Below, one piece after another: positions 16,912 through 25,269 of a stretch of DNA of 64,000 nt (the first letter of the stretch is position 1; each line of letters opens with the position of its first letter). The position numbers were made by a program, and so were the translations under genes. A model generated the notes under the pieces. That model did not search any database, was not told the origin of the DNA, and was given only the letters and a program-made list of their open reading frames with translations. This DNA comes from Levilactobacillus andaensis (GTDB taxonomy: Bacteria > Bacillota > Bacilli > Lactobacillales > Lactobacillaceae), in NCBI RefSeq assembly GCF_016861695.1, contig NZ_BOLP01000007.1, positions 86,197 through 150,196 of the forward strand, read 5' to 3'.

Positions 16912-17664
16912 ATGAAAACAGTTGTTATTACTGGCGCCACGTCCGGCATGGGCCTCAGCGCCGTCAAGCTTTTTAGCCACCGGGGTTGGCAGGTCGTCTT
17001 GGCCGATTTGGACGCCGCCAAGGGGACGCAAACGGTCACGGACCTCACTCAGGCCGGGTACCAGCACCTCTTCTTTCACGCGACCGATGTCAGTCAGGCC
17101 GCTTCGGTTCAGGCCTTAGCCACGGCAATGAGTGACCACGGCTGGACCATCGATAGCGTCATCAACAACGCCGGTATCTTTGTGCCCGGTGAGCTCCACG
17201 ATGTTGAGGAAAGCGCGTGGGACCGCATCATGGCGGTCGATGTGAAGGCCATCTACCTGACCAGTCGCGCGTTCGTTCCCGGCATGATTGCCCAGGGCCA
17301 CGGGACCATTGTCAACACCGGGTCCATTTCCGGGCTGCGCGGCGACTACAACATGGCCGCTTACAACGCGGCGAAAGGGGCCGTGGTCAACCTCGTGCGG
17401 GCCATGGCGCTGGACTATGGGAAATACAACATTCGCGTGAACAACGTTGATCCGAGTGCGACCAAGACGCCGATGTTTATGGCCAATCCGCCGGAGGTCG
17501 TCGCGCAATTTGAACAGGCCAATCCGCTCAAACGAATCGCCAACCCAGATGACATTGCCCGCGTCATGTACTTTCTGGCAAGTGACGAGTCCGACCCCAT
17601 CAACGGGGAAAATTTGCCGGTCTCGGGCGGTCTGGAACAACATTCCGGCCAACCGGTCCAATAG
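16912..17664 (+). CDS. Short-chain dehydrogenase/reductase
   Basis: 250 residues, classical SDR length. TGATSGMG cofactor-binding loop, D for adenine, NNAG, NTGSIS with the catalytic Ser, and YNAAKGA with Tyr and Lys. All catalytic residues are present. Uses NAD(P)(H) on an alcohol/ketone substrate that cannot be named from sequence. GGGAGG lies 7 nt upstream of the ATG. Divergent from the FMN reductase. Confidence 0.9.
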   Translation: MKTVVITGATSGMGLSAVKLFSHRGWQVVLADLDAAKGTQTVTDLTQAGYQHLFFHATDVSQAASVQALATAMSDHGWTIDSVINNAGIFVPGELHDVEESAWDRIMAVDVKAIYLTSRAFVPGMIAQGHGTIVNTGSISGLRGDYNMAAYNAAKGAVVNLVRAMALDYGKYNIRVNNVDPSATKTPMFMANPPEVVAQFEQANPLKRIANPDDIARVMYFLASDESDPINGENLPVSGGLEQHSGQPVQ

Positions 17665-17697
17665 ACCAGGTGAGTTGCGGTAACGGAGGGCGAGTCG

Positions 17698-17726
17698 TTG
17701 TTCCCCTGACCCTATAAGCCTATAAT
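17698..17726 (+). promoter_or_regulatory. Promoter of the 57-residue membrane protein gene
   Basis: TTGTTC (17698-17703), 17-nt spacer, TATAAT (17721-17726). Confidence 0.65.
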
Positions 17727-17758
17727 TTAGGCAGTGTCAGGAGGGAGCGGAACGAGCC

Positions 17759-17932
17759 GTGAACAAGACGATTAATTATCTGTTTTTCGTGTGGGGCCTC
17801 TGTGCCTTCGCCGTATTGCGCTTTTTGGGGAACTTTCCCAATGGCAGTTGGGTGAAAATTGGGGTGTGGGCGGTTCTAGGCCTTTTCGCCGTGATTCTTG
17901 CCGTCGTGGATTATAAATATAAACATAGATAA
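17759..17932 (+). CDS. Small membrane protein, 57 residues, unknown
   Basis: GTG start at 17759 reads VNKTINYLFFVWGLCAFAVL and continues with a second hydrophobic helix (VGVWAVLGLFAVILAVV type) and a basic end KYKHR. It has two transmembrane segments and a positive C-terminus. AGGAGG lies 13 nt upstream, a rather long spacing. A clean TTGTTC-17-TATAAT promoter precedes it and a terminator follows, so it is a complete one-gene unit. No family recognised. Confidence 0.6.
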   Translation: MNKTINYLFFVWGLCAFAVLRFLGNFPNGSWVKIGVWAVLGLFAVILAVVDYKYKHR

Positions 17933-17934
17933 GA

Positions 17935-17965
17935 GGGTCTACCAGTAAAATGGTCGGCCCTTTTT
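17935..17965 (+). terminator. Terminator between the small membrane gene and iclR
   Basis: GGGTCTACC / GGTCGGCCC stem, 8-nt loop, TTTTT. Confidence 0.75.
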
Positions 17966-17967
17966 GG

Positions 17968-18678
17968 TTACAAGCGAGTTTTCAACTGGGCGACCAAGGT
18001 CAGTAACGCTGACTCGCCGTTCGCCAAGGTTGTTGCATCCCCCGGCGCCACAACGCTTAAGCTCGACAGCAACTCCCCCCGGTGGTCGCATAACCCCACG
18101 GCCACACAACCGATGTGGTCGGCCTGTTCCCCGTGATCGTACGCTACATTTCGGGCTATGATCTCTGGCAGTTCGGTTTGGAACCGTTGGGCCGCGGTGG
18201 TTGGGACCGTGGCTAAATAATTATCCTGAAAGGCCGTTGGGGTGGCACTCAGTAGGAGTTTACCAGCGGCCGTGGTGGCTAGTGGGTCATCCGCCCCCGG
18301 GGCCGCCGACACGTGCTGGGGATGCGGCGCTTCAATTTTAGCGAGGTAGTGGGCGACGTTGCCGCGGCGAACGGCCACGTGGACGGCAATGTTCAGGTCG
18401 GTGGCGAGGCGTGTCAGTTCGGGCCGCAACAGAATCAGCAGTTGATCGGTCGGTAACGGGTCGGCCAATGCCAGCGCCGCATGCCCCAAGGAATAGGCCG
18501 TCGTTTGAGGATTCTTGTAGAGCAACTCATCGGCGGTCAGTGTCGCCAGGATTCCGAATAAAGTCGTTTTAGGCAACTGAAAGACGGCCTGCAGCGTTTT
18601 TAGTGACGTCTCCGGGTGACCGGCGATATACTGGCAGATGGCGGTGGCCCGTTGGACGGATTGAATCAGTTTGGTCAT
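17968..18678 (-). CDS. IclR-family transcriptional regulator
   Basis: 236 residues. Winged HTH at about 1-65 (SVQRATAICQYIAGHPETSLKTL opening, first 20 residues typical), then the effector-binding domain with HVAVRRGNVAHYLAKIE and GKLLLSA. IclR proteins bind small organic acids or aromatic metabolites and control nearby catabolic or transport genes. Divergent, across 530 bp, from the MFS transporter at 19212, a possible target. AGGAGG lies 6-7 nt before the ATG. Confidence 0.85.
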   Translation of the reverse strand: MTKLIQSVQRATAICQYIAGHPETSLKTLQAVFQLPKTTLFGILATLTADELLYKNPQTTAYSLGHAALALADPLPTDQLLILLRPELTRLATDLNIAVHVAVRRGNVAHYLAKIEAPHPQHVSAAPGADDPLATTAAGKLLLSATPTAFQDNYLATVPTTAAQRFQTELPEIIARNVAYDHGEQADHIGCVAVGLCDHRGELLSSLSVVAPGDATTLANGESALLTLVAQLKTRL

Positions 18679-18983
18679 AAGTTCCTCCTAAGTGGGGCTA
18701 GTGTTCCCGGAAGTCCCGTGCTAGAATTGATAAAGTCTAATTGAATTTTAATCTTAGATGGCTAAGGGTTGAACCTTTTTTTGTGAATACTGGCTGTATG
18801 TGATTCGGCAATGATATAGGGACCAAAAAACAGGTAACACCGATCAAACATAACTGTCATACATATTTTTTGTCGGTCGATGATTTTATGGACGGTGTAA
18901 GATGCAGCTTACCAGGTAGCGTAAACCTACTTGTGCGCTGGTATTTGTCACTTGTCATGAAAGAGCCCAGTCAGAGCCGGAGG

Positions 18984-19139
18984 AGGCCAGGAATGGAGCC
19001 AGCCGTGGTAATAGTGGTAGCTGGAAGCTACCACTATGGGCGACTTTTAAGACGGATGACCTTCCCGGCTTAAAAGCGAGCGAGAAGACTGGTGTTCTTC
19101 CAGTCTGAAGCGTCCCCACAGCAGGCGTAATCCCTGGAA
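18984..19139. repeat. Multi-stem element, diverged copy c, in the MFS leader
   Basis: Outer arms CCAGGAAT / ATCCCTGG (one mismatch). Inside: a perfect 12-bp hairpin ATAGTGGTAGCT / AGCTACCACTAT, CTTTTAAG / CTTAAAAG and AGACTGG / CCAGTCT. The segments GAGCCAGCCGTGG and TTTTAAGAC recall elements a and b. It lies 70 nt before the MFS start, so it may act in cis on that mRNA. The rest of 18679-18983 holds no gene. Confidence 0.5.
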
Positions 19140-19211
19140 TCCGCAGTGCGGCCAGTTCACACAAGCTATCTTTCAACGTTTAGTTACATAATCACAAGGA
19201 GGCGAGTCGGG

Positions 19212-20387
19212 TTGCAAGAGATCCGTTTACGCTGGCTACTGCTGGGCGCCCTGTTCAGCAGTATCGGCATGAGTTTTATTTGGCCGTTAACGACGATTTA
19301 CCTCCACAATCGGTTGGGAGCGTCGCTGACGACGGTTGGGGTGATCCTACTCCTGTACTCCCTAGCAAATGTGTTGGGGAGCGTCCTGGGTGGTCGGTTA
19401 TTTGACCGACTGAACCCGTACTATCTGACGATCGGCGGCGTGTGCGTGTCGCTGGTCACCTTGGCGGCCTTGATGGTCAACCACAGCTGGCCGGCATTTC
19501 CCATCGCGCTAGTCTTCCTCGGGTTTGCCTCGGGGTGGACGCTGACGATGGTCAACTCGCTGGGGACCACGATTCACAGCCGCGATGGCCGGTACATCTT
19601 CAACATGCTCTATTTTGCGCAAAACTTAGGGGTCGTCTTGGGGACGGCGCTGGTCGGTTTCGTGTACGCGACGAGTGTGACGCTACTCTTCGGCATCGCG
19701 TTTAGCCTGTTCGTGTTCTTCTTCATCGTGGTCGTTGTCTGTTACAAGGCCCCAGCCGTGATGAACCGCCAGGCCAGCACGCAGGAGAAGACGGCCGTGC
19801 ACATCGCGTTGCCCAACCGCCGCATCATGGGGACCTTCTTCGTGTCGCTGGTGGTCATCTGGATCATGTACGAGCAGTGGGTCTCCAACCTCTCCGTTTA
19901 CATGACGGGGATGGGGATTCCAATGAAGGAATACAGCCTGCTGTGGACGCTAAATGCGGGCCTGATCGTTGTTTTCCAGGCCGGGTTAAACTGGCTCGGC
20001 AACTACTTCAGCAATCTTTACCTACAGGTGTACGCCGGCATCTTCTTCGTGGCGTTGTCATTTGTCACGCTGATCTTCGCCAAGGACTACCTGCATTTCG
20101 TCATCGCCATGATTATTTTAACCATGGGCGAGGCCACGGCCTTTCCCGCGATTCCCGCAATCGTTAACAGTTTAACGCCCAGCGTGGTCAAAGGGAAGTA
20201 CCAGGGGATGGCCAACGCGTGGGCGTCGATGGGGCGGGCGTTTGGGCCGCTCTTTGGCGGGATCGTCATCGATAACTCTTCCTATACGTTGCTCTTCATC
20301 ATTGCGGCGGTCGCGAACCTATTGATCTTAGGACTGAACGGGCTGGTCATTTCCACGAACCGGCGGCACGTCGAAACTTTCAAATAA
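19212..20387 (+). CDS. Major facilitator superfamily transporter
   Basis: 391 residues from the TTG at 19212 (AAGGAGG 8 nt before it); an in-frame GTG at 19146 has no RBS. Twelve hydrophobic segments. The loop between helices 2 and 3 carries GGRLFDRLNPYYL, the MFS motif A form. N-terminus LQEIRLRWLLLGALFSSIGMS is typical of DHA1-type drug/H+ antiporters (first 20 residues cited loosely). Substrate unknown. Divergent from IclR. Confidence 0.85.
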   Translation: MQEIRLRWLLLGALFSSIGMSFIWPLTTIYLHNRLGASLTTVGVILLLYSLANVLGSVLGGRLFDRLNPYYLTIGGVCVSLVTLAALMVNHSWPAFPIALVFLGFASGWTLTMVNSLGTTIHSRDGRYIFNMLYFAQNLGVVLGTALVGFVYATSVTLLFGIAFSLFVFFFIVVVVCYKAPAVMNRQASTQEKTAVHIALPNRRIMGTFFVSLVVIWIMYEQWVSNLSVYMTGMGIPMKEYSLLWTLNAGLIVVFQAGLNWLGNYFSNLYLQVYAGIFFVALSFVTLIFAKDYLHFVIAMIILTMGEATAFPAIPAIVNSLTPSVVKGKYQGMANAWASMGRAFGPLFGGIVIDNSSYTLLFIIAAVANLLILGLNGLVISTNRRHVETFK

Positions 20388-20460
20388 TTTTGCTTGCGTT
20401 TGGGTGTATAATTGGTTTAGAGTAACAACTAGGATTTTAGGGAAATCGGGGAGAAGCAAA

Positions 20461-20739
20461 ATGAAAAAGAGAGCACGGGGAATCAGCGGTCTGCTGATCG
20501 GCCTGGTTGCTGGGGGACTCTTGTTCGCTCAGACACCGCGCAATCAGTCGACCGTGACGGATTCCGTCGTTCAGCCAACGTCTGGTCAAACGATGGTCAA
20601 GTTATCCAGTCAAACGGGGAAGGGTCACGTTCAGATCAAGACGCAGAAAACGACGAGTCAAGCGGGCAAGACAGTTAGTCGCCAGACCACGACGACGGCG
20701 GCCACCCAGCAACAGCAGCAACGTTGCGTGAATAAATAA
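20461..20739 (+). CDS. Small secreted or membrane-anchored Thr/Gln-rich protein
   Basis: 92 residues: basic N-terminus MKKRARG, one hydrophobic helix (about 8-26, ISGLLIGLVAGGLLFA), then a hydrophilic Thr/Ser/Gln-rich tail with a polyglutamine stretch. An uncleaved anchor or a signal peptide fits. GGGGAG lies 7 nt before this ATG, so it is preferred to an upstream in-frame ATG at 20404. Unknown function. Confidence 0.55.
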   Translation: MKKRARGISGLLIGLVAGGLLFAQTPRNQSTVTDSVVQPTSGQTMVKLSSQTGKGHVQIKTQKTTSQAGKTVSRQTTTTAATQQQQQRCVNK

Positions 20740-20871
20740 AAAAGTTTTAGTTGATTTTTGGACGTTTAAACACGGCATATACAGTTGAGTTAACCTACGG
20801 CGACGCGGGTTAGCTCTTTTTTTGCCAATTTTTCCACAAAATATACATAAAAATGAATGTTTATAAAACTA

Positions 20872-20900
20872 TTGACATCAAAAGTGAATGATGATAAATT
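20872..20900 (+). promoter_or_regulatory. Promoter of the T-box/oppA unit
   Basis: Perfect TTGACA (20872-20877), 17-nt spacer, TAAATT (20895-20900). Confidence 0.8.
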
Positions 20901-20909
20901 AAATATCAA

Positions 20910-21168
20910 TCAAACAGACGTTATCAAGAAGAGTAACTTCACCACAACAGCCAAGCGAGTTCGGGACGATGGGAGCCGAACATGAACGGGGAAGCGAAGC
21001 GCATCTTGTAGTCGTGCCGGTGAATGCAGTAGCCGCCACTGGGTCGTGCCCATTACCGCACGGTGAGTTGGTCAGCGCCAACTCCACGAGAGATAAAACA
21101 AGGTGGTACCGCGAGCGAGTCGCCCTTGTTGACCTGAGGGGGTCAACGAGGACGGCTGGCTTTTTTTT
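20910..21168 (+). promoter_or_regulatory. T-box riboswitch, probable Arg (CGC) specifier
   Basis: The T-box sequence AAGGTGGTACCGCG (21100-21113) is canonical. Upstream, stem I shows AGCGAGTTCGG / GGGAGCCGAA at its apex, and at its base CAAGA / TCTTG flanks a specifier loop with AGTA on the 5' side and GAA on the 3' side. Aligning as GAA-N-codon-A gives CGC (21000-21002, Arg); GCG (Ala) and ATC (Ile) are alternatives. The terminator is GTTGACC / GGTCAAC plus outer pairing and eight T (21161-21168). Uncharged tRNA would allow read-through into oppA. Confidence 0.9.
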
Positions 21169-21199
21169 ATTCAGACAAAACGAATGAGGGGTAATTAAA

Positions 21200-22810
21200 A
21201 TGAAAAAATTATTGGGATTAGGATTTGGGTTATTAGCGGTTGCGGCCTTAGCAGGTTGTGGCACCACGGAAGCCCATAGCAGCGCGGACAAAGCCTTGAA
21301 CGTCACGATGATTGGGAATCCCGCCACCGCTGACCCCGCCATTTCCGGGGACAGTAACAGTTCCAGCATGATCGGCCAGACTGAAGAAGGGCTGTATACG
21401 TTGAATAAGAGCGGCAAGGTCGTCGCCGGGGTGGCCGAAAAGGTCGTCAAGCCAACCAAGAATGGCACCGTTTATACCTTTAAGATCAAGCAGAATGCGA
21501 AATGGCAAAACGGTGATCCCGTGACCGCGCAAGACTTCGTGACCAGCATGGACTGGCAGGTCAACCCGCAATCCAAGTCACAGGTCGCTAACAAGTTACA
21601 GTACGTGAAAAACTACGCTGCCATTCAGGCTGGCAAGCAGGATCCCTCGACATTTGGCGTGAAGGCTTTGGACAAGAGCACCTTGCAGATCACCCTGTCG
21701 AAGCCGCAACCTTGGTTGCCAGATATCTTAGCCACGGCCGTTTATCCGATGAAGACGGACCTCTTTAAGAAGTATGGCAACAAGTACGGGACCTCCTCCG
21801 AAAAGACCATGTCCGAAGGGGCTTACAAGCTGGTCGATTGGAGCGGCGCCAATGATAGCTGGTCTTACGTGAAGAACGACCACTACTGGAACGCCAAGAA
21901 CGTCAAAATCAAGAAAATCAACGTGCAGGTCGTCAAGGACCCGGGGACGTCATCCAACCTCTTCAAGTCCGGTAAGGTCCAAGAAACCACGCTGTCTGGT
22001 CAATACATCAAGCAAAACGCCAACAATCCTGAAATGACGACGACGCTGAACAGCTCGATGCGGTTCCTGGAATTTAACGACAAACGGACCGTGACGCACA
22101 ACACCAAGGTACGGCAAGCCTTCTCCTACGTGGTCGACAGAAACGCGCTGACGAAGAACGTCTTGCAGGATGGCTCCGCGGCCGCTAAGAGTTTGATTCC
22201 TTCCGGCGACGGCAATGACCCTAAGACCGGCGAAGACTTCTCCAAGGAAGTCGGCAACTTGGTCAGCTACGATCCAAGCAAGGCCACGAAGTTGTGGAAC
22301 GAAGCCAAGAAGGAACTCGGCATCAAGAAGGCCAGTCTGGAACTCCTGACGGCCGATACCGACGAACAGAAGCACACGGCCCAATACCTCCAGCAACAGG
22401 CCCAGAAATACATGCCAGGCCTGACGTTGACCATTAAGTCGATGCCATTAGCCCAACAGATCGCCAAGGGTGCCGCCGAAAACTTCGACATCGATTTGGA
22501 CGGCTGGACCACGGACTTCCGGGACCCAGCAGACTTCTTACAAATGGCAGACGGCACGAGCTCGGTCAACTTCACCAAGTGGAACAACGCCCACTTCACG
22601 GACCTGATGAACGAGGTCAGCGACACAGCCAGCCACACCACGGCACAACGGTGGGCCCTCATGAAGGAAGCAGACACCTACGTGACGAAGCAAGCCGGAT
22701 TAGTCCCACTGTATCAACAAGCCAAGGCCCACTTAGTGTCTAAGTCCGTTGGTGGATTGAAATATACCATGATGAGTGATGCGCAGTATAAGTATGCTTA
22801 TTGGAAATAG
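21200..22810 (+). CDS. oppA: Oligopeptide-binding lipoprotein of an ABC importer
   Basis: 536 residues. Lipoprotein signal with lipobox LAGC (Cys at about 20), then a family-5 extracellular solute-binding domain (YTLNKSGKVVAGVAEK, VTAQDFVTSMDWQ, AFSYVVDRNALTKNVL, DLDGWTTDFRDPADFL). It captures peptides outside the membrane for an Opp-type importer. No oppBCDF genes lie beside it, so it must use a permease encoded elsewhere. The T-box ahead ties its expression to charging of one tRNA, probably Arg. Confidence 0.9.
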   Translation: MKKLLGLGFGLLAVAALAGCGTTEAHSSADKALNVTMIGNPATADPAISGDSNSSSMIGQTEEGLYTLNKSGKVVAGVAEKVVKPTKNGTVYTFKIKQNAKWQNGDPVTAQDFVTSMDWQVNPQSKSQVANKLQYVKNYAAIQAGKQDPSTFGVKALDKSTLQITLSKPQPWLPDILATAVYPMKTDLFKKYGNKYGTSSEKTMSEGAYKLVDWSGANDSWSYVKNDHYWNAKNVKIKKINVQVVKDPGTSSNLFKSGKVQETTLSGQYIKQNANNPEMTTTLNSSMRFLEFNDKRTVTHNTKVRQAFSYVVDRNALTKNVLQDGSAAAKSLIPSGDGNDPKTGEDFSKEVGNLVSYDPSKATKLWNEAKKELGIKKASLELLTADTDEQKHTAQYLQQQAQKYMPGLTLTIKSMPLAQQIAKGAAENFDIDLDGWTTDFRDPADFLQMADGTSSVNFTKWNNAHFTDLMNEVSDTASHTTAQRWALMKEADTYVTKQAGLVPLYQQAKAHLVSKSVGGLKYTMMSDAQYKYAYWK

Positions 22811-22925
22811 AGTGCGGAGCGGGGCGCCTAGGTCCTGAGCATTAGTGGGAATAACTCTTCTGTTCGGCTGTGCCGGACAAAAGAGTTATTGTTACTAAGC
22901 GCAGGGACCTGCCCCGCGGAGCACG
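22811..22925. repeat. Long imperfect hairpin downstream of oppA
   Basis: Nested arms fold about 115 nt back on itself: GTGCGGAGCGGGGC / GCCCCGCGGAGCAC, GGTCCTG / CAGGGACC, TTAGT / ACTAA and a perfect AATAACTCTT / AAGAGTTATT. No T-run follows. Could be a mRNA 3' stabiliser or a miniature inverted-repeat element. Confidence 0.6.
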
Positions 22926-23446
22926 TTTCGGAAGCCGCCAGACTCGGGATATAACATGCGGCTTCCAGGCTTAACGGTCTAAGATAGTATCACTTCAAAG
23001 CATCAGCCTGAACCAAGACTAGTTTACCCAAACCAATCTAACAGCTCACCTCATTTCCAAGATATCCCAGTCCCAATAGGCCTATACCAAAGATTCCACC
23101 TAACATTTTCACAAAGTTTACCCCTTCAGTGAGCGTCCGCCCTGAGAGACGCCACTCACCAAGTAAAATGAAACTAACCCCTCTAGAAAAAGTCGTCGCG
23201 ACAATCAGGTCGTAGCGGCTTTTTTGCTAGGTCAGCTATCTGGCCAGTTGTGCGTGTGAACCAACTTGGCTGGGCAAAACTATTTCAGAAATATGGTCTA
23301 TAATCATGGTAATTAAGGGTAAAGTTATGTTACCCTAAAACATAGAGGGTTGGGGAACCCCCTGAATTGTTGCTTGGTCACGGGAAAATTGGCCAGTAAC
23401 GAGTAGCGTCAGAACACACGGTGAGACTATCGAGGAGGATGGTGTC
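22926..23446. other. Intergenic region with hairpins and a possible micropeptide
   Basis: Holds GGAAGCCGC / GCGGCTTCC (about 22930-22965). A minus-strand frame at 23038-23106 (ATG, 22 residues, MLGGIFGIGLLGLGYLGNEV plus SC) has AGGGG about 13 nt upstream. A hairpin at 23191-23225 (AGTCGTCGCGAC / GTCGTAGCGGCT plus T-run) and a TATAAT (23299-23304) lead into the next gene. None is proven. Confidence 0.35.
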
Positions 23447-23683
23447 ATGCATTTACATGAGGTGTTTTTGGAGAAGGTTCATCAGACGGTTGACCTGTTA
23501 GAGGTCTTTATCTGTTTGTTGGTACCAGTATTCCTGGTCAAGGCCGCTGTGGATTTCTTCGTCCAGGGGCAGCTGTTTTGGCGGGACTACGGGGTATTAT
23601 TTGTACAATCAGTAGGCGGTTTTATCGTGGCGTTCGTGCTGGTTGATTTGGTAGAAGTGATTCATGATTATCGGTCACGGTAA
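23447..23683 (+). CDS. Small membrane protein, 78 residues, unknown
   Basis: Two hydrophobic stretches (about 15-38 and 47-70), acidic N-terminus MHLHEVFLEKVHQTVDLLEV and basic end HDYRSR. GAGGAGG lies 8 nt before the ATG. A TATAAT about 143 nt upstream would give a long leader with a GGGTT / AACCC hairpin. Followed by a very strong terminator. I do not recognise the family. Confidence 0.65.
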   Translation: MHLHEVFLEKVHQTVDLLEVFICLLVPVFLVKAAVDFFVQGQLFWRDYGVLFVQSVGGFIVAFVLVDLVEVIHDYRSR

Positions 23684-23739
23684 GTACATAAGCGACGGTG
23701 GATGACGGACTCACAATGAGTGCACTGGTCGCAAATAAA

Positions 23740-23785
23740 AAACGCACGGCAGAAACCATCGGAGGTTCTGCCGTGCGTTTTGTTG
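23740..23785 (+). terminator. Strong terminator
   Basis: AACGCACGGCAGAAACC / GGTTCTGCCGTGCGTT, about 16 bp with a 5-nt loop, flanked by A-run and T-run, so it can work both ways. Confidence 0.9.
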
Positions 23786-23930
23786 TGAGTTGAGTTGAAT
23801 CGGGTTTTATGGTGGCTTGAAGGTTAATAAATGTCGTAGCCTAAATGGGACCTAACCTTTGAGGCGAGCTTATAACCAACATAATTAGGTATAGCCAATA
23901 ATTGCCATAAACCTGTTACGTAAGCCGGGA

Positions 23931-24070
23931 GGTCGGGAGATATGGGCTCAGGCGCGTCGTTCTACTTAGTTGGCGTTTCTTGCCAGCTTAGTAGAAGACC
24001 AACCTTTAAGACTCGGGTCTTTCGAGGCTTCAAGTTGTGTCCGAACCGATCCAGCCCATATCTCCCGACC
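23931..24070. repeat. Dispersed multi-stem element, copy b
   Basis: Perfect 18-bp terminal inverted repeat (23931-23948 and 24053-24070). Two internal hairpins: TTCTACTTAGTTGGC / GCCAGCTTAGTAGAA and CTTTAAGACTCG / CGAGGCTTCAAG. Same plan as element a at 12353 with different stem sequences. It follows the terminator at 23740 and precedes the 3' end of the convergent protease gene. The reading frame across it is not a gene. Confidence 0.7.
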
Positions 24071-24109
24071 GGTAAGGCGAAATTTCGCTACCGTTGCCAG
24101 TACAACGAC

Positions 24110-25105
24110 TTAATGCAGGGCGCTTTCCTTATACATGGCGTGATCAGAGACGTGCTCAAAGAGGTGAGCAGCGTGGTCCGTTTCAATGAATAGGCCTTGC
24201 CCGTCGTTGATGGCATAGTAGTGGCCGGCCGGATCCTTGGCTAGCATGACCAGAACTTCCTCACCCTTATGTAAAATTTCACTGTCGGCCACGGCCATAC
24301 TGGTGGTGCCGGCTTGGGTGAAGGTGATGGTCTTACCGATCTTTCCCTTAAAGGCGTGGTCGACGGTCAGTGTTTGGGTCGTGTAATAGTTCTTCGGGGC
24401 CTTATGATGGCTGACGCTCTTGACGACTTCCCCTTCGACGATGACGGGGGCAGCCTTCTTGAGAGCGGTAAGACCACTCTGACCGTTGTAGTCGGTATTG
24501 TGGTCCACGACCATCTCGGGCTTCGCGGCGGCCGTCAAGGTGGTTAATTTGGCCGTCAGTGGCGTCTTGTAGACAGCCTTGACCCCACGGGTGTCGCACG
24601 CGGCGATGGTGTGGCGGCGGTTGGTCGGGTTCATCACGCTAACAGAACCAACCGCGTTATGGTTGAGCCCCAGCGCATGCCCCATTTCATGGGTAGCGAC
24701 GTTGATACGCTGCTTTTTGGTGTACTTATATTTATTTAAAATGGCGCGGTTGAGGTACATGCCGGCCCCGGTCTGCGCGCCGTTCTGGTCAAAGGACTTG
24801 CCGACGTAAGCAATGCCGGTCGCACTGGCCCAGATACCGCTGGTCTTGCTGACGGTCGTGGTGTAGGACTTGGTGGCGGCGCTCTTCTTTTGCGTCCAGG
24901 TAAAGGCCTTCGATTTGGTCCAGGCTTGACGGGCGCTGGTCCAGACGCTGCGGTAGTAGGTGCTGGTGGACTTCATATAGTAGGGTGCCCGATTAGTGGC
25001 ATAGCGATATTTGGTCGCGGGGGTGGTCGACTTAGTGGCGGCGCTGGCGGGGATGCTACCACCGAGAGCTAAGCCGATGATAAGCCAGATAACTGTTTTC
25101 CTCAT
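24110..25105 (-). CDS. Secreted zinc metalloprotease, matrixin-like
   Basis: 331 residues. Signal peptide to about residue 22 (IPASAA). Zinc site HEMGHALGLNH at 139-149 followed by a Met in VSVMNP, the metzincin signature of the M10/M12-like matrixin fold. Residues 190-331 form an extra C-terminal domain with no clear match. Substrate unknown; it would act outside the cell or at the wall. AAGGAG lies 9 nt before the ATG. Confidence 0.85.
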   Translation of the reverse strand: MRKTVIWLIIGLALGGSIPASAATKSTTPATKYRYATNRAPYYMKSTSTYYRSVWTSARQAWTKSKAFTWTQKKSAATKSYTTTVSKTSGIWASATGIAYVGKSFDQNGAQTGAGMYLNRAILNKYKYTKKQRINVATHEMGHALGLNHNAVGSVSVMNPTNRRHTIAACDTRGVKAVYKTPLTAKLTTLTAAAKPEMVVDHNTDYNGQSGLTALKKAAPVIVEGEVVKSVSHHKAPKNYYTTQTLTVDHAFKGKIGKTITFTQAGTTSMAVADSEILHKGEEVLVMLAKDPAGHYYAINDGQGLFIETDHAAHLFEHVSDHAMYKESALH

Positions 25106-25225
25106 AAAATGAAACTCCTTTTAATATAATTGCCAAATAAATGGTTAAGCTAACGTATTATTTTAAAAGTAGGCCTCAAAGGGTAGGCCTGTCCAGTAGT
25201 TTGTTCGCTGAGTTAACAAATAAGT

Positions 25226-25262
25226 TAAAAAAATACCGTCACACCTAAAATTGGCATGACGG
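25226..25262 (-). terminator. Terminator of the yczE-like gene
   Basis: On the minus strand CCGTCA / TGACGG with a 15-nt loop, followed by seven T. Confidence 0.75.
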
Positions 25263-25269
25263 CAAAAGG

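Noticed and set aside
23942..24193. 83-codon + frame across element b and the protease 3' end
   Set aside because: Explained by the repeat and by the antisense of a well-supported protease gene.
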